Assembly: GCA_017510725.1 (NCBI GenBank)
Contig: JAFWMD010000030.1
Span: 1 to 64,000, forward strand
Source of the DNA: Mogibacterium sp.
GTDB lineage: Bacteria; Bacillota; Clostridia; Peptostreptococcales; Anaerovoracaceae
Direction of reading: 5' to 3'
Length of the DNA stretch: 64,000 nt
Both the position numbers and the translations under genes were made by a program. Each line of letters begins with the position of its first letter. Within the stretch, counting starts at the first letter, position 1. Under the pieces are notes generated by a model. That model saw only the letters and a program-made list of their open reading frames with translations. It was not told where the DNA came from and did no database searches. Of the stretch, positions 14,232 to 22,325 are shown piece by piece.

Positions 14232-17024
14232 ATGGCAAAAAAGGCTAAACAGCTGAGCCACGACGAGAAGATCTTCAAGCTTACGAAGATCATCACCGAC
14301 CGTAAAGAGATCCTCCTTGGACTTGAGAAGCCATCAAAGGATTCTCCTGAGTACTGGGGATTCGACTGCGGCTATCAGTACATCGTCAGGAGATACGGCA
14401 AGGACATCGCAGAAGAGTGTCTTGACACTGCTCTTGTGATGGGAAAGCGCAAGCCTAGGACATTTGCAAAAATGAAAGAACTGACAGGCTATGATGACGA
14501 TCATCTGAAGAAAGTTCTTGAGGCTCTTGGCCAGTTCGGTCTCGTTGAGTGGAACAATGAGAACGAAGACGGCAAGAATCCACAGCATGAAAGACGTTAT
14601 ATACTCGACCAGTTTGTCCCGGGATCAGCAGAGATCATGGTAATGAGAGACCAGATCATGTGTGAGACTCCTGAGATTGCAGACTTCTTTGAAAGAATGA
14701 CATATCTGCCGCTGGCAGGCATCACTCAGATGGTTGCTCCTGGCGGTTCCGGTATCGGAATGCATGTAATCCCTGTAGAGAAGGCTATCCCTGCAGAGTG
14801 CGAATCGCTCGACATCGAGCACATTTCATACTGGCTCAAGAAGTACGAAGGCCAGATCGGCCTCGGCATCTGCTCCTGCCGTAAACAGCAGACAGAGCGC
14901 GGTGAAGGTTCCGGAGACATCATGCAGTACTGGTGCATGGGCCTCGGCGACTTCGCTGACTACTGCAAAGAGACAGGCATGGGCTATGACATCACATATG
15001 AAGAAGCTCTCGAAGTACTTGAGAGGGCTGAAGATAAGGGCTATGTACACCAGGTTACAAACATCGACGGCGCAAACAAGATTTTCGCTATCTGCAACTG
15101 CGCAGTAGGTGTCTGCAACGCCCTGAGAACATCACAGCTCTTCAACACACCAAACCTTTCAGCTTCCCCATACCGCTCAGAGGTTGACGCTGAGAAGTGC
15201 GTAGCATGCGGTAAGTGCGTAGAGGTCTGCCCTGCAGGCGCTGTAAGACTCGGCCAGAAGCTCTGCACGAAGCACGGCGAAATCGAATACCCTAAGCAGG
15301 AGCTCCCGACCAACAACGTATGGCCTGAGGACAAGTGGAACTGGAACTACAAGAATGAGAACGGCGTCATCCAGACATGGCCTACAGGTACTGCACCTTG
15401 CAAGGCTGCATGCCCGCTGCACATCGCTATTCAGGGTTATATTGATATGGCAAGCAGAGGCGAGTACCAGGAAGCTCTCAAGCTGATCAAGAGAGACAAC
15501 CCGTTCCCTGCAGTCTGCGGAGCTATCTGCCATAAGTACTGCGAGCTCGAGTGCACAAGAGGCACTGTTGATGAAGCGCTTGCTATTGACGATATCAAAG
15601 CATTCATCGCTGCAAAGGACCTCGAGGACGAGCATAAATATATACCTCCAATGGTATCCTCAACGAGAGAGCCGTTCGAGCAGAAGATCGGTATTGTAGG
15701 ATCCGGCCCGGCAGGACTCAGCTGTGCATACTTCCTCGCAATCGAAGGCTACAAGCCTGTAGTATTCGAGAAGCAGGAGATGCCTGGCGGAATGATGACA
15801 CTCGGAATCCCTAACTTCAGACTCGACAAGAAGGTCGTAAACGCTGAGATCGAGATCCTTAAGGCTATGGGCGTTGAGATCAGATGCGGCGTTGAAGTAG
15901 GTAAGGACGTTACATTCCAGTCACTCCGTGAGGAAGGATTCAAGGGCTTCTTCGTAGGAACAGGTCTCCAGGCATGCGGCAAGCTGGGTATCCCTGGTGA
16001 TGACGCAGAAGGCGTTATCGGCGGTGTTGACTATGTAAAGAGCGTAACACTCGGCAAGGCTAAGAAACTTAGCGGCGACGTAGTAGTCATCGGCGGCGGA
16101 AACATCGGAGCTGACGTAGCACGTACAGCTATCCGTCAGGGCGCAAAGAGCGTACACCTGTACTGCCTCGAGTCCTATGACGAGATGCCTATGGGCGCTG
16201 AGGATCAGGAATTCCTCAAGAACGAAGGCATCGTTATCCACGACGGATGGGGCCAGACAGAAGTTGTCACAAAGGGCGGCAAGGTCGCAGGCATCAAGTT
16301 CAGAAAGTGCCTGTCGGTCAAGAACGCAGAGGGCAGATTCGCTCCTACATTCGATGACGCTCAGACAACAGAGCAGGCTTGCTCAACAGTCCTGTTCTCC
16401 ATCGGCCAGAAGCCTGATTATGGCAAACTGTTCGAAGGAACAAAGGTCGAGCTCAGCCCGCGCGGCATGATCGTTGCAGATCCTGTCACACTGCAGACTG
16501 CAGAGCCTGACATCTTCGCAGGCGGCGACTCCGTAAGCGGACAGAAGTTCGTAGTAGACGCACTCGCAATGGGCCGTGAAGGCGCTGTATCACTCCACAG
16601 ATTCGTCAACAAGGGACAGCACCTCATGATCCACAGAAATACACGTCAGTTTACCCCTCTCAACAAGGACGATGTCGTTATTCCGGCAGCTGACTTCAGA
16701 AAACCTCCTCGCCAGATCAGAGCAATCGACGAGAGCAAGAAGCTCACAATGGATTACGAGATCAAGCAGTTCAGCGAAGAGCAGATCAAGAAGGAAGCTG
16801 AGAGATGTCTCAAGTGCGGACGCAGCGTAGTTGATACAAACAAGTGTATCGGCTGCGGAATGTGCACCGTACAGTGCAAGTTCGATGCTATCCATCTCTT
16901 CCGTCTGCCGGATGGAGACAAGTACTCCAACATGATACCTGCAGAGCAGAAGTTCGTGGGCATCGGCAAGTACATGCCATCCCGTGTAGCAGGCATCATA
17001 AAGAAGAAAATCGCTGGCAGATAA
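14232..17024 (+). CDS. Multidomain Fe-S / GltD-like flavin oxidoreductase
   Basis: 930 residues. An N-terminal helical region (1-210; a winged-helix-like stretch at about 75-125) leads into cysteine motifs ICSCRK (213-218) and ICNCAVGVC (287-295). A [4Fe-4S] ferredoxin motif follows at C323, C326, C329, C333. From about 385 it resembles the NADPH-linked small subunit of glutamate synthase (GltD): APCKAACPLHIAIQGY, FAD-binding IGIVGSGPAGLSCAYF near 487, and NAD(P)-binding VVVIGGGNIGADVA near 617. The C-terminus has further cysteines: CLKCGRS then CIGCGMCTVQC. It probably passes electrons between NAD(P)H, FAD and Fe-S clusters; the physiological acceptor is unknown. No GltB partner is present. 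It is followed after 18 nt by hypA. GAGAGGGAAAAG precedes the ATG. Confidence 0.8.
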   Translation: MAKKAKQLSHDEKIFKLTKIITDRKEILLGLEKPSKDSPEYWGFDCGYQYIVRRYGKDIAEECLDTALVMGKRKPRTFAKMKELTGYDDDHLKKVLEALGQFGLVEWNNENEDGKNPQHERRYILDQFVPGSAEIMVMRDQIMCETPEIADFFERMTYLPLAGITQMVAPGGSGIGMHVIPVEKAIPAECESLDIEHISYWLKKYEGQIGLGICSCRKQQTERGEGSGDIMQYWCMGLGDFADYCKETGMGYDITYEEALEVLERAEDKGYVHQVTNIDGANKIFAICNCAVGVCNALRTSQLFNTPNLSASPYRSEVDAEKCVACGKCVEVCPAGAVRLGQKLCTKHGEIEYPKQELPTNNVWPEDKWNWNYKNENGVIQTWPTGTAPCKAACPLHIAIQGYIDMASRGEYQEALKLIKRDNPFPAVCGAICHKYCELECTRGTVDEALAIDDIKAFIAAKDLEDEHKYIPPMVSSTREPFEQKIGIVGSGPAGLSCAYFLAIEGYKPVVFEKQEMPGGMMTLGIPNFRLDKKVVNAEIEILKAMGVEIRCGVEVGKDVTFQSLREEGFKGFFVGTGLQACGKLGIPGDDAEGVIGGVDYVKSVTLGKAKKLSGDVVVIGGGNIGADVARTAIRQGAKSVHLYCLESYDEMPMGAEDQEFLKNEGIVIHDGWGQTEVVTKGGKVAGIKFRKCLSVKNAEGRFAPTFDDAQTTEQACSTVLFSIGQKPDYGKLFEGTKVELSPRGMIVADPVTLQTAEPDIFAGGDSVSGQKFVVDALAMGREGAVSLHRFVNKGQHLMIHRNTRQFTPLNKDDVVIPAADFRKPPRQIRAIDESKKLTMDYEIKQFSEEQIKKEAERCLKCGRSVVDTNKCIGCGMCTVQCKFDAIHLFRLPDGDKYSNMIPAEQKFVGIGKYMPSRVAGIIKKKIAGR

Positions 17025-17042
17025 AAGGACGGCAAAGGTTTA

Positions 17043-17453
17043 ATGCACGAACTAGGACTTGTAAATTATGCAGTTAAAGAGGTGAGTAAAATCGCCGAGG
17101 AGCACAATGTCACAAAAATCAAATCAGTGACACTGGAATTCGGTGAAGTATCAGGAATCGTTACGGAGTATCTTTACGATTACTGGAAGTGGTATTCAAA
17201 GAAGTTCCCAATGTTTGAGGACTCCACGCTTTATTGCGAAGAGATACCGGCCGTGACCTGGTGTGACAACTGCAAGATCCAATACTCTACTGTGGCATAT
17301 GGAAAAACGTGTCCACATTGCGGAAGCGGCCGTACATGGTTGCTGCGCGGCAATGAGATGAGGATAAAGTCGATCGAAGTATACGATTCTGACGAAACGG
17401 CAGCAGAAAACACCGGAGAAACCGAAGTACAGGGTGAGTATAAACCTCAGTGA
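17043..17453 (+). CDS. hypA: HypA/HybF-like nickel metallochaperone
   Basis: 136 residues. The start MHEL carries the N-terminal His (H2) used for nickel binding. The zinc-binding loop is CDNC near 76-79 and CPHC near 93-96, as in HypA. HypA delivers Ni to [NiFe] hydrogenase (and in some bacteria urease) with HypB. No hypB, other hyp gene or [NiFe] hydrogenase is seen here. It follows the large Fe-S flavoprotein by 18 nt and is probably in its operon, so it may serve another metal-centre role. The C-terminal tail after about residue 115 (acidic, DSDETAAENTGETE) is an addition to the usual length of about 115 residues. Confidence 0.8.
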   Translation: MHELGLVNYAVKEVSKIAEEHNVTKIKSVTLEFGEVSGIVTEYLYDYWKWYSKKFPMFEDSTLYCEEIPAVTWCDNCKIQYSTVAYGKTCPHCGSGRTWLLRGNEMRIKSIEVYDSDETAAENTGETEVQGEYKPQ

Positions 17454-17481
17454 TCTACACCTGTTTATTAAGGAGGCTATA

Positions 17482-17682
17482 ATGACCAATAAGGAAATGC
17501 GCGATGTCGTAAAAGCGCTCAACGTCGAGCTGTTCAAGATGAATTATAAGGCCGGCGTCCGTCTTCCTAATCTTGAAGCTTTTCTTGCCGGAGATGACGA
17601 TGCGCTTGCATATGATCCGAAGGCAAAAGACAGACTTGAAAAGATGCTTGAGCAGGAAGTCAAGGCGAGCAAAAAGAAATAG
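17482..17682 (+). CDS. Small hypothetical protein, 66 aa
   Basis: 66 codons from ATG 17482, preceded by a strong AAGGAGG at 17470-17476; the longer frame overlaps hypA and lacks such a site. The product is soluble and charged, ending in a lysine-rich tail (VKASKKK). No known domain is recognised. It lies 28 nt after hypA and directly upstream of the structured RNA at 17706-17878. A second small-protein gene lies on the other side of that RNA. The pairing of small ORFs with the RNA may matter. Confidence 0.6.
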   Translation: MTNKEMRDVVKALNVELFKMNYKAGVRLPNLEAFLAGDDDALAYDPKAKDRLEKMLEQEVKASKKK

Positions 17683-17705
17683 AGAGTTGCTCAGTTAAGT
17701 GAATA

Positions 17706-17878
17706 GTCCGCGGCCATGTTCGTGGTTGCAAGTCCATGCCAGATACGGGCAAAGGGACCCACGTAAGCAGCATGCAAGAGGCGGCTGTGATCATGGCGTA
17801 TCTTAGAAGTAAGTCCTCCGCAAAGCGGGTAAAGGCGAGTGTGGGGTCAAAGACCAGGTCGAGTGGCCGCGGTGCTAA
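17706..17878 (+). ncRNA. Structured non-coding RNA, candidate raiA-motif RNA
   Basis: A closing helix pairs CCGCGGCCA (17708-17716) perfectly with TGGCCGCGG (17864-17872). Inside it are several hairpins: CGTGG (17721-17725) with CCACG (17759-17763); within that, GTCC (17732-17735) with GGAC (17755-17758) and TGCC (17737-17740) with GGCA (17748-17751); CTTA-GAAG-TAAG (17802-17813); CCGC-AAA-GCGG (17818-17828); GGTC-AAA-GACC (17845-17855). There is no ORF. Its size and its place near hpf/raiA suggest the raiA-motif RNA known from Firmicutes and Actinobacteria. That name is inference; the fold is seen directly. It lacks the signatures of RNase P RNA, tmRNA, 6S or SRP RNA. Confidence 0.75.
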
Positions 17879-17908
17879 TCATTAACAGATATCAAGGGGG
17901 AAAACATA

Positions 17909-18151
17909 ATGAGTATAATGAAAGATCCTACGATGAATATTCCAATGGAAGAACTGGAACTTATTCTGGCTGGAATTTCTGATGACGGAAAGATCAGTAA
18001 GGAAGCCGAGAAGGCTCTCCTCGCTCGCATAGAGGAGGGAAAGGCAAGAGACTATATTAACCCTATGGGCGAAACCAAAAGACAGCTGAGATGCAAGCTC
18101 GGTCCTGTAGAAGGTAAAAAGATTGCTGATGCTGTAGATAAGCTCTGGTAA
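17909..18151 (+). CDS. Small hypothetical protein, 80 aa
   Basis: 80 codons from ATG 17909, behind AAGGGGG at about 17894-17900; an in-frame ATG at 17918 is an alternative. The product is soluble, mostly predicted helical and acidic in the first half (MEELELILAGISDDGKISKEAEKALL). No family is recognised. It sits 30 nt after the structured RNA and is closed by a strong terminator, so it could be read from the same transcript as the RNA. Confidence 0.6.
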   Translation: MSIMKDPTMNIPMEELELILAGISDDGKISKEAEKALLARIEEGKARDYINPMGETKRQLRCKLGPVEGKKIADAVDKLW

Positions 18152-18190
18152 TAACTACCGGTCAAACAATTATATTAAAATCTATATATT

Positions 18191-18224
18191 GTGTGCTTCT
18201 TCACAGAAGGAGCACACATTTTTT
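18191..18224 (+). terminator. Intrinsic terminator after the 80-aa gene
   Basis: GTGTGCT (18191-18197) and AGCACAC (18211-18217), extended inside by CTTCT/AGAAG pairing, are followed by ATTTTTTG. It separates the structured RNA unit from hpf. A -10 with extension (TGG-TACAAT, 18235-18243) for hpf lies just after. Confidence 0.8.
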
Positions 18225-18279
18225 GTCTATCTTGTGGTACAATAAGTTAGCAAACTATGACATCAGGAGGATAAGTGTT

Positions 18280-18813
18280 ATGAAGATAAACATTTCATCA
18301 AAAAATTATCCAATGAGCGAGAAGCTCAGCAACTACATCGAAAAGAAGCTCGACAAGATCGGCAAATACTTCGATGAAGACACAACTGCAAACATTGTAG
18401 TTTCAAAACTCAGAGAAACGCCGAAGTTTGAAGCGACCATCAATGCAAAACAGGCCGTACTCAGAGCAGAGATGGCAAACGACAGCATCTATGATGCAGT
18501 CGATCTGGTTACGGACAAACTTGAATACCAGATGAGCAAGCTCAAGGGCAAACTTGAGTCCAGATATAAAGAAAACAAGGCTCTTAAGCTGGAATTCATT
18601 CCTGAGCCTGAAGATGAGGACTTCGAAGAAGAAATGACCATTGTTAGAAGGAAGCAGGTTGAGCTTACTCCTATGGTGGCAGAGGAAGCTATTCTCCAGA
18701 TGGAGATGCTCGGACACGACTTCTTTGTATTCCTTGATATGGATACTGACGATGTAAGTGTTGTATACAAACGTAAAGGCAACGCTTACGGTTTGATCGA
18801 AACAAAGAGATAG
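18280..18813 (+). CDS. hpf: Ribosome hibernation promoting factor, long form (HPF/RaiA)
   Basis: 177 residues from ATG 18280, preceded by AGGAGG at 18265-18270; the longer frame crosses the promoter and terminator. The N-terminal S30AE/RaiA domain (about 1-95; MKINISSKNYPMSEKLSNYIEKKLDKI) is followed by a linker and the C-terminal dimerisation domain (about 120-177; PMVAEEAILQMEMLGHDFFVFLD and AYGLIETKR). Long HPF dimerises 70S ribosomes into inactive 100S particles in stationary phase or stress. It has its own extended -10 promoter. The nearby structured RNA supports a raiA-type locus. Confidence 0.92.
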   Translation: MKINISSKNYPMSEKLSNYIEKKLDKIGKYFDEDTTANIVVSKLRETPKFEATINAKQAVLRAEMANDSIYDAVDLVTDKLEYQMSKLKGKLESRYKENKALKLEFIPEPEDEDFEEEMTIVRRKQVELTPMVAEEAILQMEMLGHDFFVFLDMDTDDVSVVYKRKGNAYGLIETKR

Positions 18814-18822
18814 GACTGGTAT

Positions 18823-20361
18823 ATGGCAAATAACGACTGGGACCTCGACGATCTTCTTGAATTTAAATTTGACCGCGAGGTCCCGGAGAAAAGTAAAAAG
18901 ATCGATACAGACAATGATAAAAAGCTCTATGAGGAGCTCAGGAGAGAAAGCAAGGGCAAAAGTGCTCCTGGTTTTGATGTGCCTGAGCCAATAAGCAATC
19001 ATAAATGGATCGACACTGACGCTGATATTTTTGCGCAGTATGACAAAGAGCATGCTTTTTCAAGAAGGCCTGATAACGCTCCGGTAGAGGAGATCGATGA
19101 GCACCCTCATCGTAACATCAAAGAAATCGAAGCCATCAAACAGGCATCTCAGGAAGCATACGACAGATACAGAAGCAATTATACAAAGAACCAGAAAAAG
19201 CGTTCCGGCCGTAAAAGGGTCACGGGATTCCATAAGGTGCTGACTCTTATTTACATCATCGCTTTCGGCATATTTGCAGGTTCAATGATAATCATGAACG
19301 TGCTTCCGTTTGGCATGAGCATCGCGATGTTTGCGGTGCTGCTTCTTCTCAGCCTTGTCATACTTATCCAGACGCGCAGCAGAAAAAGTAAAAACTGGGG
19401 TAAAGTGCTTGCGACACTTGCAGCCATGCTGCTTATTGTGTTCTATGGAGTGGGTACTGCCTATTCACTGGGTACTCTTTCGTTCCTCAGCGGCAGTTCC
19501 GTGAAGAATGCAAATGCAGTTTCGGATGTAACAAAACAACCGCTCAACTTTATCATAACGGGCATTGACGTCGACGGCACCATTGATGCAGAGGGCAGAA
19601 GTGACGTCAACATGGTAGTCACTGTGAACCCGAAGACTCAGCAGATACTGATGACATCCATCCCGCGTGACTATGAGATTTACATGGCTGATCATGACGG
19701 CGCCATGGACAAGCTCACTCATACAGGATTTTACGGGGTGCAGACAACCATAGGGGCCGAAGAGCAACTGCTTGATACAAAAGTTAACTACTATGTAAAA
19801 GTTAATTTTACTACTGTAGAGAGGTTCATTGATGCCATAGGTGGAGTGGATGTGGAATCCGAATATGAATTCACTCCTGTCAAGCTCAAGAGCTGGACGG
19901 TCAAGGAAGGCGTCAACCATATGAACGGAAAGCAGGCGCTCGCCTTTGCCAGAGAGCGTAAGGCGTTCCCGACCGGTGACCACCAGAGGATCAAAAATCA
20001 GCAGCTGGTATTCGAAGCTCTTATAAAGAAGGCGACGAGCAGCCGCACAATGATACTCAGCTATAACAAGGTGCTCTCGAGTCTGCGCAACTACTTTGAA
20101 ATGAGTTTCAGCTCACGCGAGATCAGAAAGCTTGTAAAGTTCCAGCTTGCGAAGGATCCTAGCTGGAAAATCTTCAAGAATACTATCGTCGGCGGAGACG
20201 GCATGCTGCCGACTTATTCTACAGGCGGTGAGTACGCTTACGTGATGACTCAGGATCCTGAAAGCATAGATAATGCTAAAACACTGATAAATGCCGTGCT
20301 TGAGGGGAAGTCCCTTCAGACGGATGAGGAAGGTGTCGTAACCGTTGTTCCTGGCGAATAA
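18823..20361 (+). CDS. LytR-CpsA-Psr (LCP) family cell-wall glycopolymer ligase
   Basis: 512 residues. A charged cytoplasmic N-terminal region (about 1-135) is unusually long. Three hydrophobic helices follow at roughly 140-215, then an extracellular LCP domain at about 235-440 with ITGIDVDG, GRSDVNMVVTVNPK, SIPRDYEIY and the conserved arginine segment FARERKAFPTGDHQRIKNQQ. LCP enzymes transfer undecaprenyl-linked polymers (teichoic acids, capsule) to peptidoglycan. It starts 9 nt after hpf and is followed by cdaA after about 34 nt, so a shared transcript is likely. The three-helix arrangement is seen in many clostridial LCP proteins. Confidence 0.9.
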   Translation: MANNDWDLDDLLEFKFDREVPEKSKKIDTDNDKKLYEELRRESKGKSAPGFDVPEPISNHKWIDTDADIFAQYDKEHAFSRRPDNAPVEEIDEHPHRNIKEIEAIKQASQEAYDRYRSNYTKNQKKRSGRKRVTGFHKVLTLIYIIAFGIFAGSMIIMNVLPFGMSIAMFAVLLLLSLVILIQTRSRKSKNWGKVLATLAAMLLIVFYGVGTAYSLGTLSFLSGSSVKNANAVSDVTKQPLNFIITGIDVDGTIDAEGRSDVNMVVTVNPKTQQILMTSIPRDYEIYMADHDGAMDKLTHTGFYGVQTTIGAEEQLLDTKVNYYVKVNFTTVERFIDAIGGVDVESEYEFTPVKLKSWTVKEGVNHMNGKQALAFARERKAFPTGDHQRIKNQQLVFEALIKKATSSRTMILSYNKVLSSLRNYFEMSFSSREIRKLVKFQLAKDPSWKIFKNTIVGGDGMLPTYSTGGEYAYVMTQDPESIDNAKTLINAVLEGKSLQTDEEGVVTVVPGE

Positions 20362-20395
20362 TAATCATAATTTATAGAAAACAGAAAGGAAAGAA

Positions 20396-21241
20396 ATGCT
20401 TGATAATCTGATGGGGATTCTCATGAGCATAAAGGTAACGGATGTCATAGACATCGTTATCGTTTCATACCTTCTGTACAGGCTGCTTGGGTTCATCAAA
20501 GAGACCCGTGCGCAGCAGCTGTTCAGAGGTATCCTTTTGATTATCGCTTTTTTCCTCATATCTGAGGTGTTCAATCTGAGTTTGCTTAACTGGCTTTTCA
20601 CAAGACTTGTCACTGTAGGTCTCATCGCGGTCGTGATACTGTTCCAGCCTGAGATCAGAAGAGGTCTTGAGCAGATTGGCAGAAGGGGCGTGCTCAGCTG
20701 GCAGTTCAGGGATATAGGTAAGGAGGAGATGTATGCAACGGTCCACAAGATCGTCGATGCGGTTGATGATTTCTCCTCTACACAGACCGGAGCCCTGATG
20801 GCGATAGAGCGTGAGACCATGCTTACCGATATATGCGAGACTGGAGTAATCGTCGACGCGGAGATCTCAGTCAGACTTCTCGGCAACCTGTTTTACGAGG
20901 GGTCACCGCTTCATGACGGAGCCGTAATAATCAGGGGAGACAGAGTGTATGCTGCAAGCTGCGTTCTGCCGCTTACTGAAAGACAGAACATAGGCAAGAA
21001 TCTGGGCACCAGACACAGGGCGGCACTTGGACTCAGCGAGGTATCGGATGCCTTTGTTATAGTAGTCTCCGAGGAGACAGGAGCCATTTCGGTGGCGCAG
21101 AACGGCGAGTTCAAGCGTTTCCTCGATTTAAAGACGCTTGAGAAGATGCTTCTTGACATCTATCTGCCTTCATCTGAAGACCGCGATCTGCTTTCAAGAC
21201 TGAAGACAAAGACTTTGAAAGGAGGCAGACGCGATGACTGA
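20396..21241 (+). CDS. cdaA: Diadenylate cyclase CdaA (c-di-AMP synthase)
   Basis: 281 residues. Three N-terminal membrane helices (about 15-95) precede the DAC domain with the catalytic motifs DGA (in SPLHDGAVII, near 178) and RHRAAL (in LGTRHRAALG, near 205). It makes cyclic di-AMP from two ATP at the membrane; c-di-AMP controls potassium and osmolyte transport and cell-wall homeostasis. AAAGGAAAG precedes ATG 20396. It overlaps cdaR by 8 nt, which points to translational coupling. Confidence 0.95.
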   Translation: MLDNLMGILMSIKVTDVIDIVIVSYLLYRLLGFIKETRAQQLFRGILLIIAFFLISEVFNLSLLNWLFTRLVTVGLIAVVILFQPEIRRGLEQIGRRGVLSWQFRDIGKEEMYATVHKIVDAVDDFSSTQTGALMAIERETMLTDICETGVIVDAEISVRLLGNLFYEGSPLHDGAVIIRGDRVYAASCVLPLTERQNIGKNLGTRHRAALGLSEVSDAFVIVVSEETGAISVAQNGEFKRFLDLKTLEKMLLDIYLPSSEDRDLLSRLKTKTLKGGRRDD

Positions 21242-22184
21242 TCAGGGACGTAGGATGTTCAATATAATACTGGCCTTGATTGTCTCCATTGCTGCGTGGT
21301 TTTTTGTGGTATACAATTACGACCCTATGACTACAGAACGGTACTCGGGCGTGCCTATCACATACACCGGCCTTGATACACTGGCAAACAGAGGCTATGC
21401 GGTAGCAGAGGCCAACTACAAGAACGTAGAGGTGACTCTCCAGCAGAGGAGGATCGACACGGCAAACATTTCCTCGGAAGATATATCTGTAACTGCGGAT
21501 GTGAGCGGGCTGTCCACGGGTGAAAATACAGTTTCGCTTCGTGTAAGCGGACCGGAAGGGACCCAGGTACAGGACGTCTCCGTAAAAAACGTTGTTGTGA
21601 ATATCGACAGCGCTGCGAGCCAGGAGATCCCTATAACCGTTGAATATGAAGGAGAAACTGATGAAGATGCCGTGCCTCTTGTCGAGAACATGTCTGTGAC
21701 AACTGCAACAGTGATCGCTACAGAGGAAAAACTTGCCGAGATAGACAGGGTGGCAGCGGTCGTGGATCCGAAAGATCTTGACGAGCAGTACAAGGCCATG
21801 ACTCTTGAGATCGCGGCACTTGACAAGGAAGGCAACAAGGTCATTAACGTAGTCATTTATCCGGAGACAGTATCGTTCAGGGCGGCTGCAGGTTATGTCA
21901 AGGAAGTAAGACTGGTAGTGCCTGTAAAGGATGAGTCAGAAGACTCATACGAAAGGACATATACGGCTCCTGAGTCTGTAGTGATAAAGGGTAAAAAGAG
22001 TACGATCGATTCATTCACAGGCATAACGGCTGATGAGATCAATGTGGCAAACTACTACGAGGACAGCGAGATCCCTATCGAATATGATCTTCCTGAAGGA
22101 GTTTTCTTAGCCGACGGCCAGGAACAGCAGGTGCTGACCCTTAAGGTCGTGGAGAAACCTGAAGAAGAAGAGGAATCAGAATAG
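21234..22184 (+). CDS. cdaR: CdaA regulatory protein CdaR (YbbR domains)
   Basis: 316 residues with one N-terminal membrane helix (about 8-25; FNIILALIVSIAAWFFVVYN) and an extracytoplasmic part made of YbbR-type repeats (about 45-305). It ends in an acidic tail (EKPEEEEESE). CdaR binds the membrane part of CdaA and modulates c-di-AMP synthesis. It overlaps cdaA. In many Firmicutes glmM follows next; here glmM is 7 kb away, behind an accessory block, and the cdaAR unit ends in its own terminator. Confidence 0.92.
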   Translation: MTDQGRRMFNIILALIVSIAAWFFVVYNYDPMTTERYSGVPITYTGLDTLANRGYAVAEANYKNVEVTLQQRRIDTANISSEDISVTADVSGLSTGENTVSLRVSGPEGTQVQDVSVKNVVVNIDSAASQEIPITVEYEGETDEDAVPLVENMSVTTATVIATEEKLAEIDRVAAVVDPKDLDEQYKAMTLEIAALDKEGNKVINVVIYPETVSFRAAAGYVKEVRLVVPVKDESEDSYERTYTAPESVVIKGKKSTIDSFTGITADEINVANYYEDSEIPIEYDLPEGVFLADGQEQQVLTLKVVEKPEEEEESE

Positions 22185-22209
22185 CTGATAAGTTATGATA
22201 AAAGCAATT

Positions 22210-22236
22210 GGAGACAGCCTGTGCTGTCTCCTGTTT
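22210..22236 (+). terminator. Intrinsic terminator of cdaA-cdaR
   Basis: GGAGACAGC (22210-22218) and GCTGTCTCC (22223-22231) form a perfect 9-bp stem with a 4-nt loop followed by TGTTTTT. Confidence 0.88.
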
Positions 22237-22254
22237 TTATGGGGACTGTTCTCC

Positions 22255-22283
22255 TTTACAAGAAAGAGAGGGCTTTCTATAAT
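22255..22283 (+). promoter_or_regulatory. Promoter of the secreted-protein pair
   Basis: TTTACA (22255-22260), 17 bp, TATAAT (22278-22283): a near-consensus sigma-A promoter about 40 bp before the first secreted-protein gene. Confidence 0.7.
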
Positions 22284-22325
22284 TAGAACATATACGTAAT
22301 GCTGTCAGAAAATACAGGTGATGTT

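Noticed and set aside
17706-17878. RNase P RNA, tmRNA, 6S or SRP RNA
   Set aside because: None of the universal signatures (GAGGAAAGTCC, the tmRNA tag frame, the SRP GGAA/GCAG loop) is present, and the closing helix and hairpins do not match those folds.
22239-22252. Second copy of the GGGGACTGTCACC repeat
   Set aside because: Only GGGGACTGT matches; the sequence then differs and has no partner arm.
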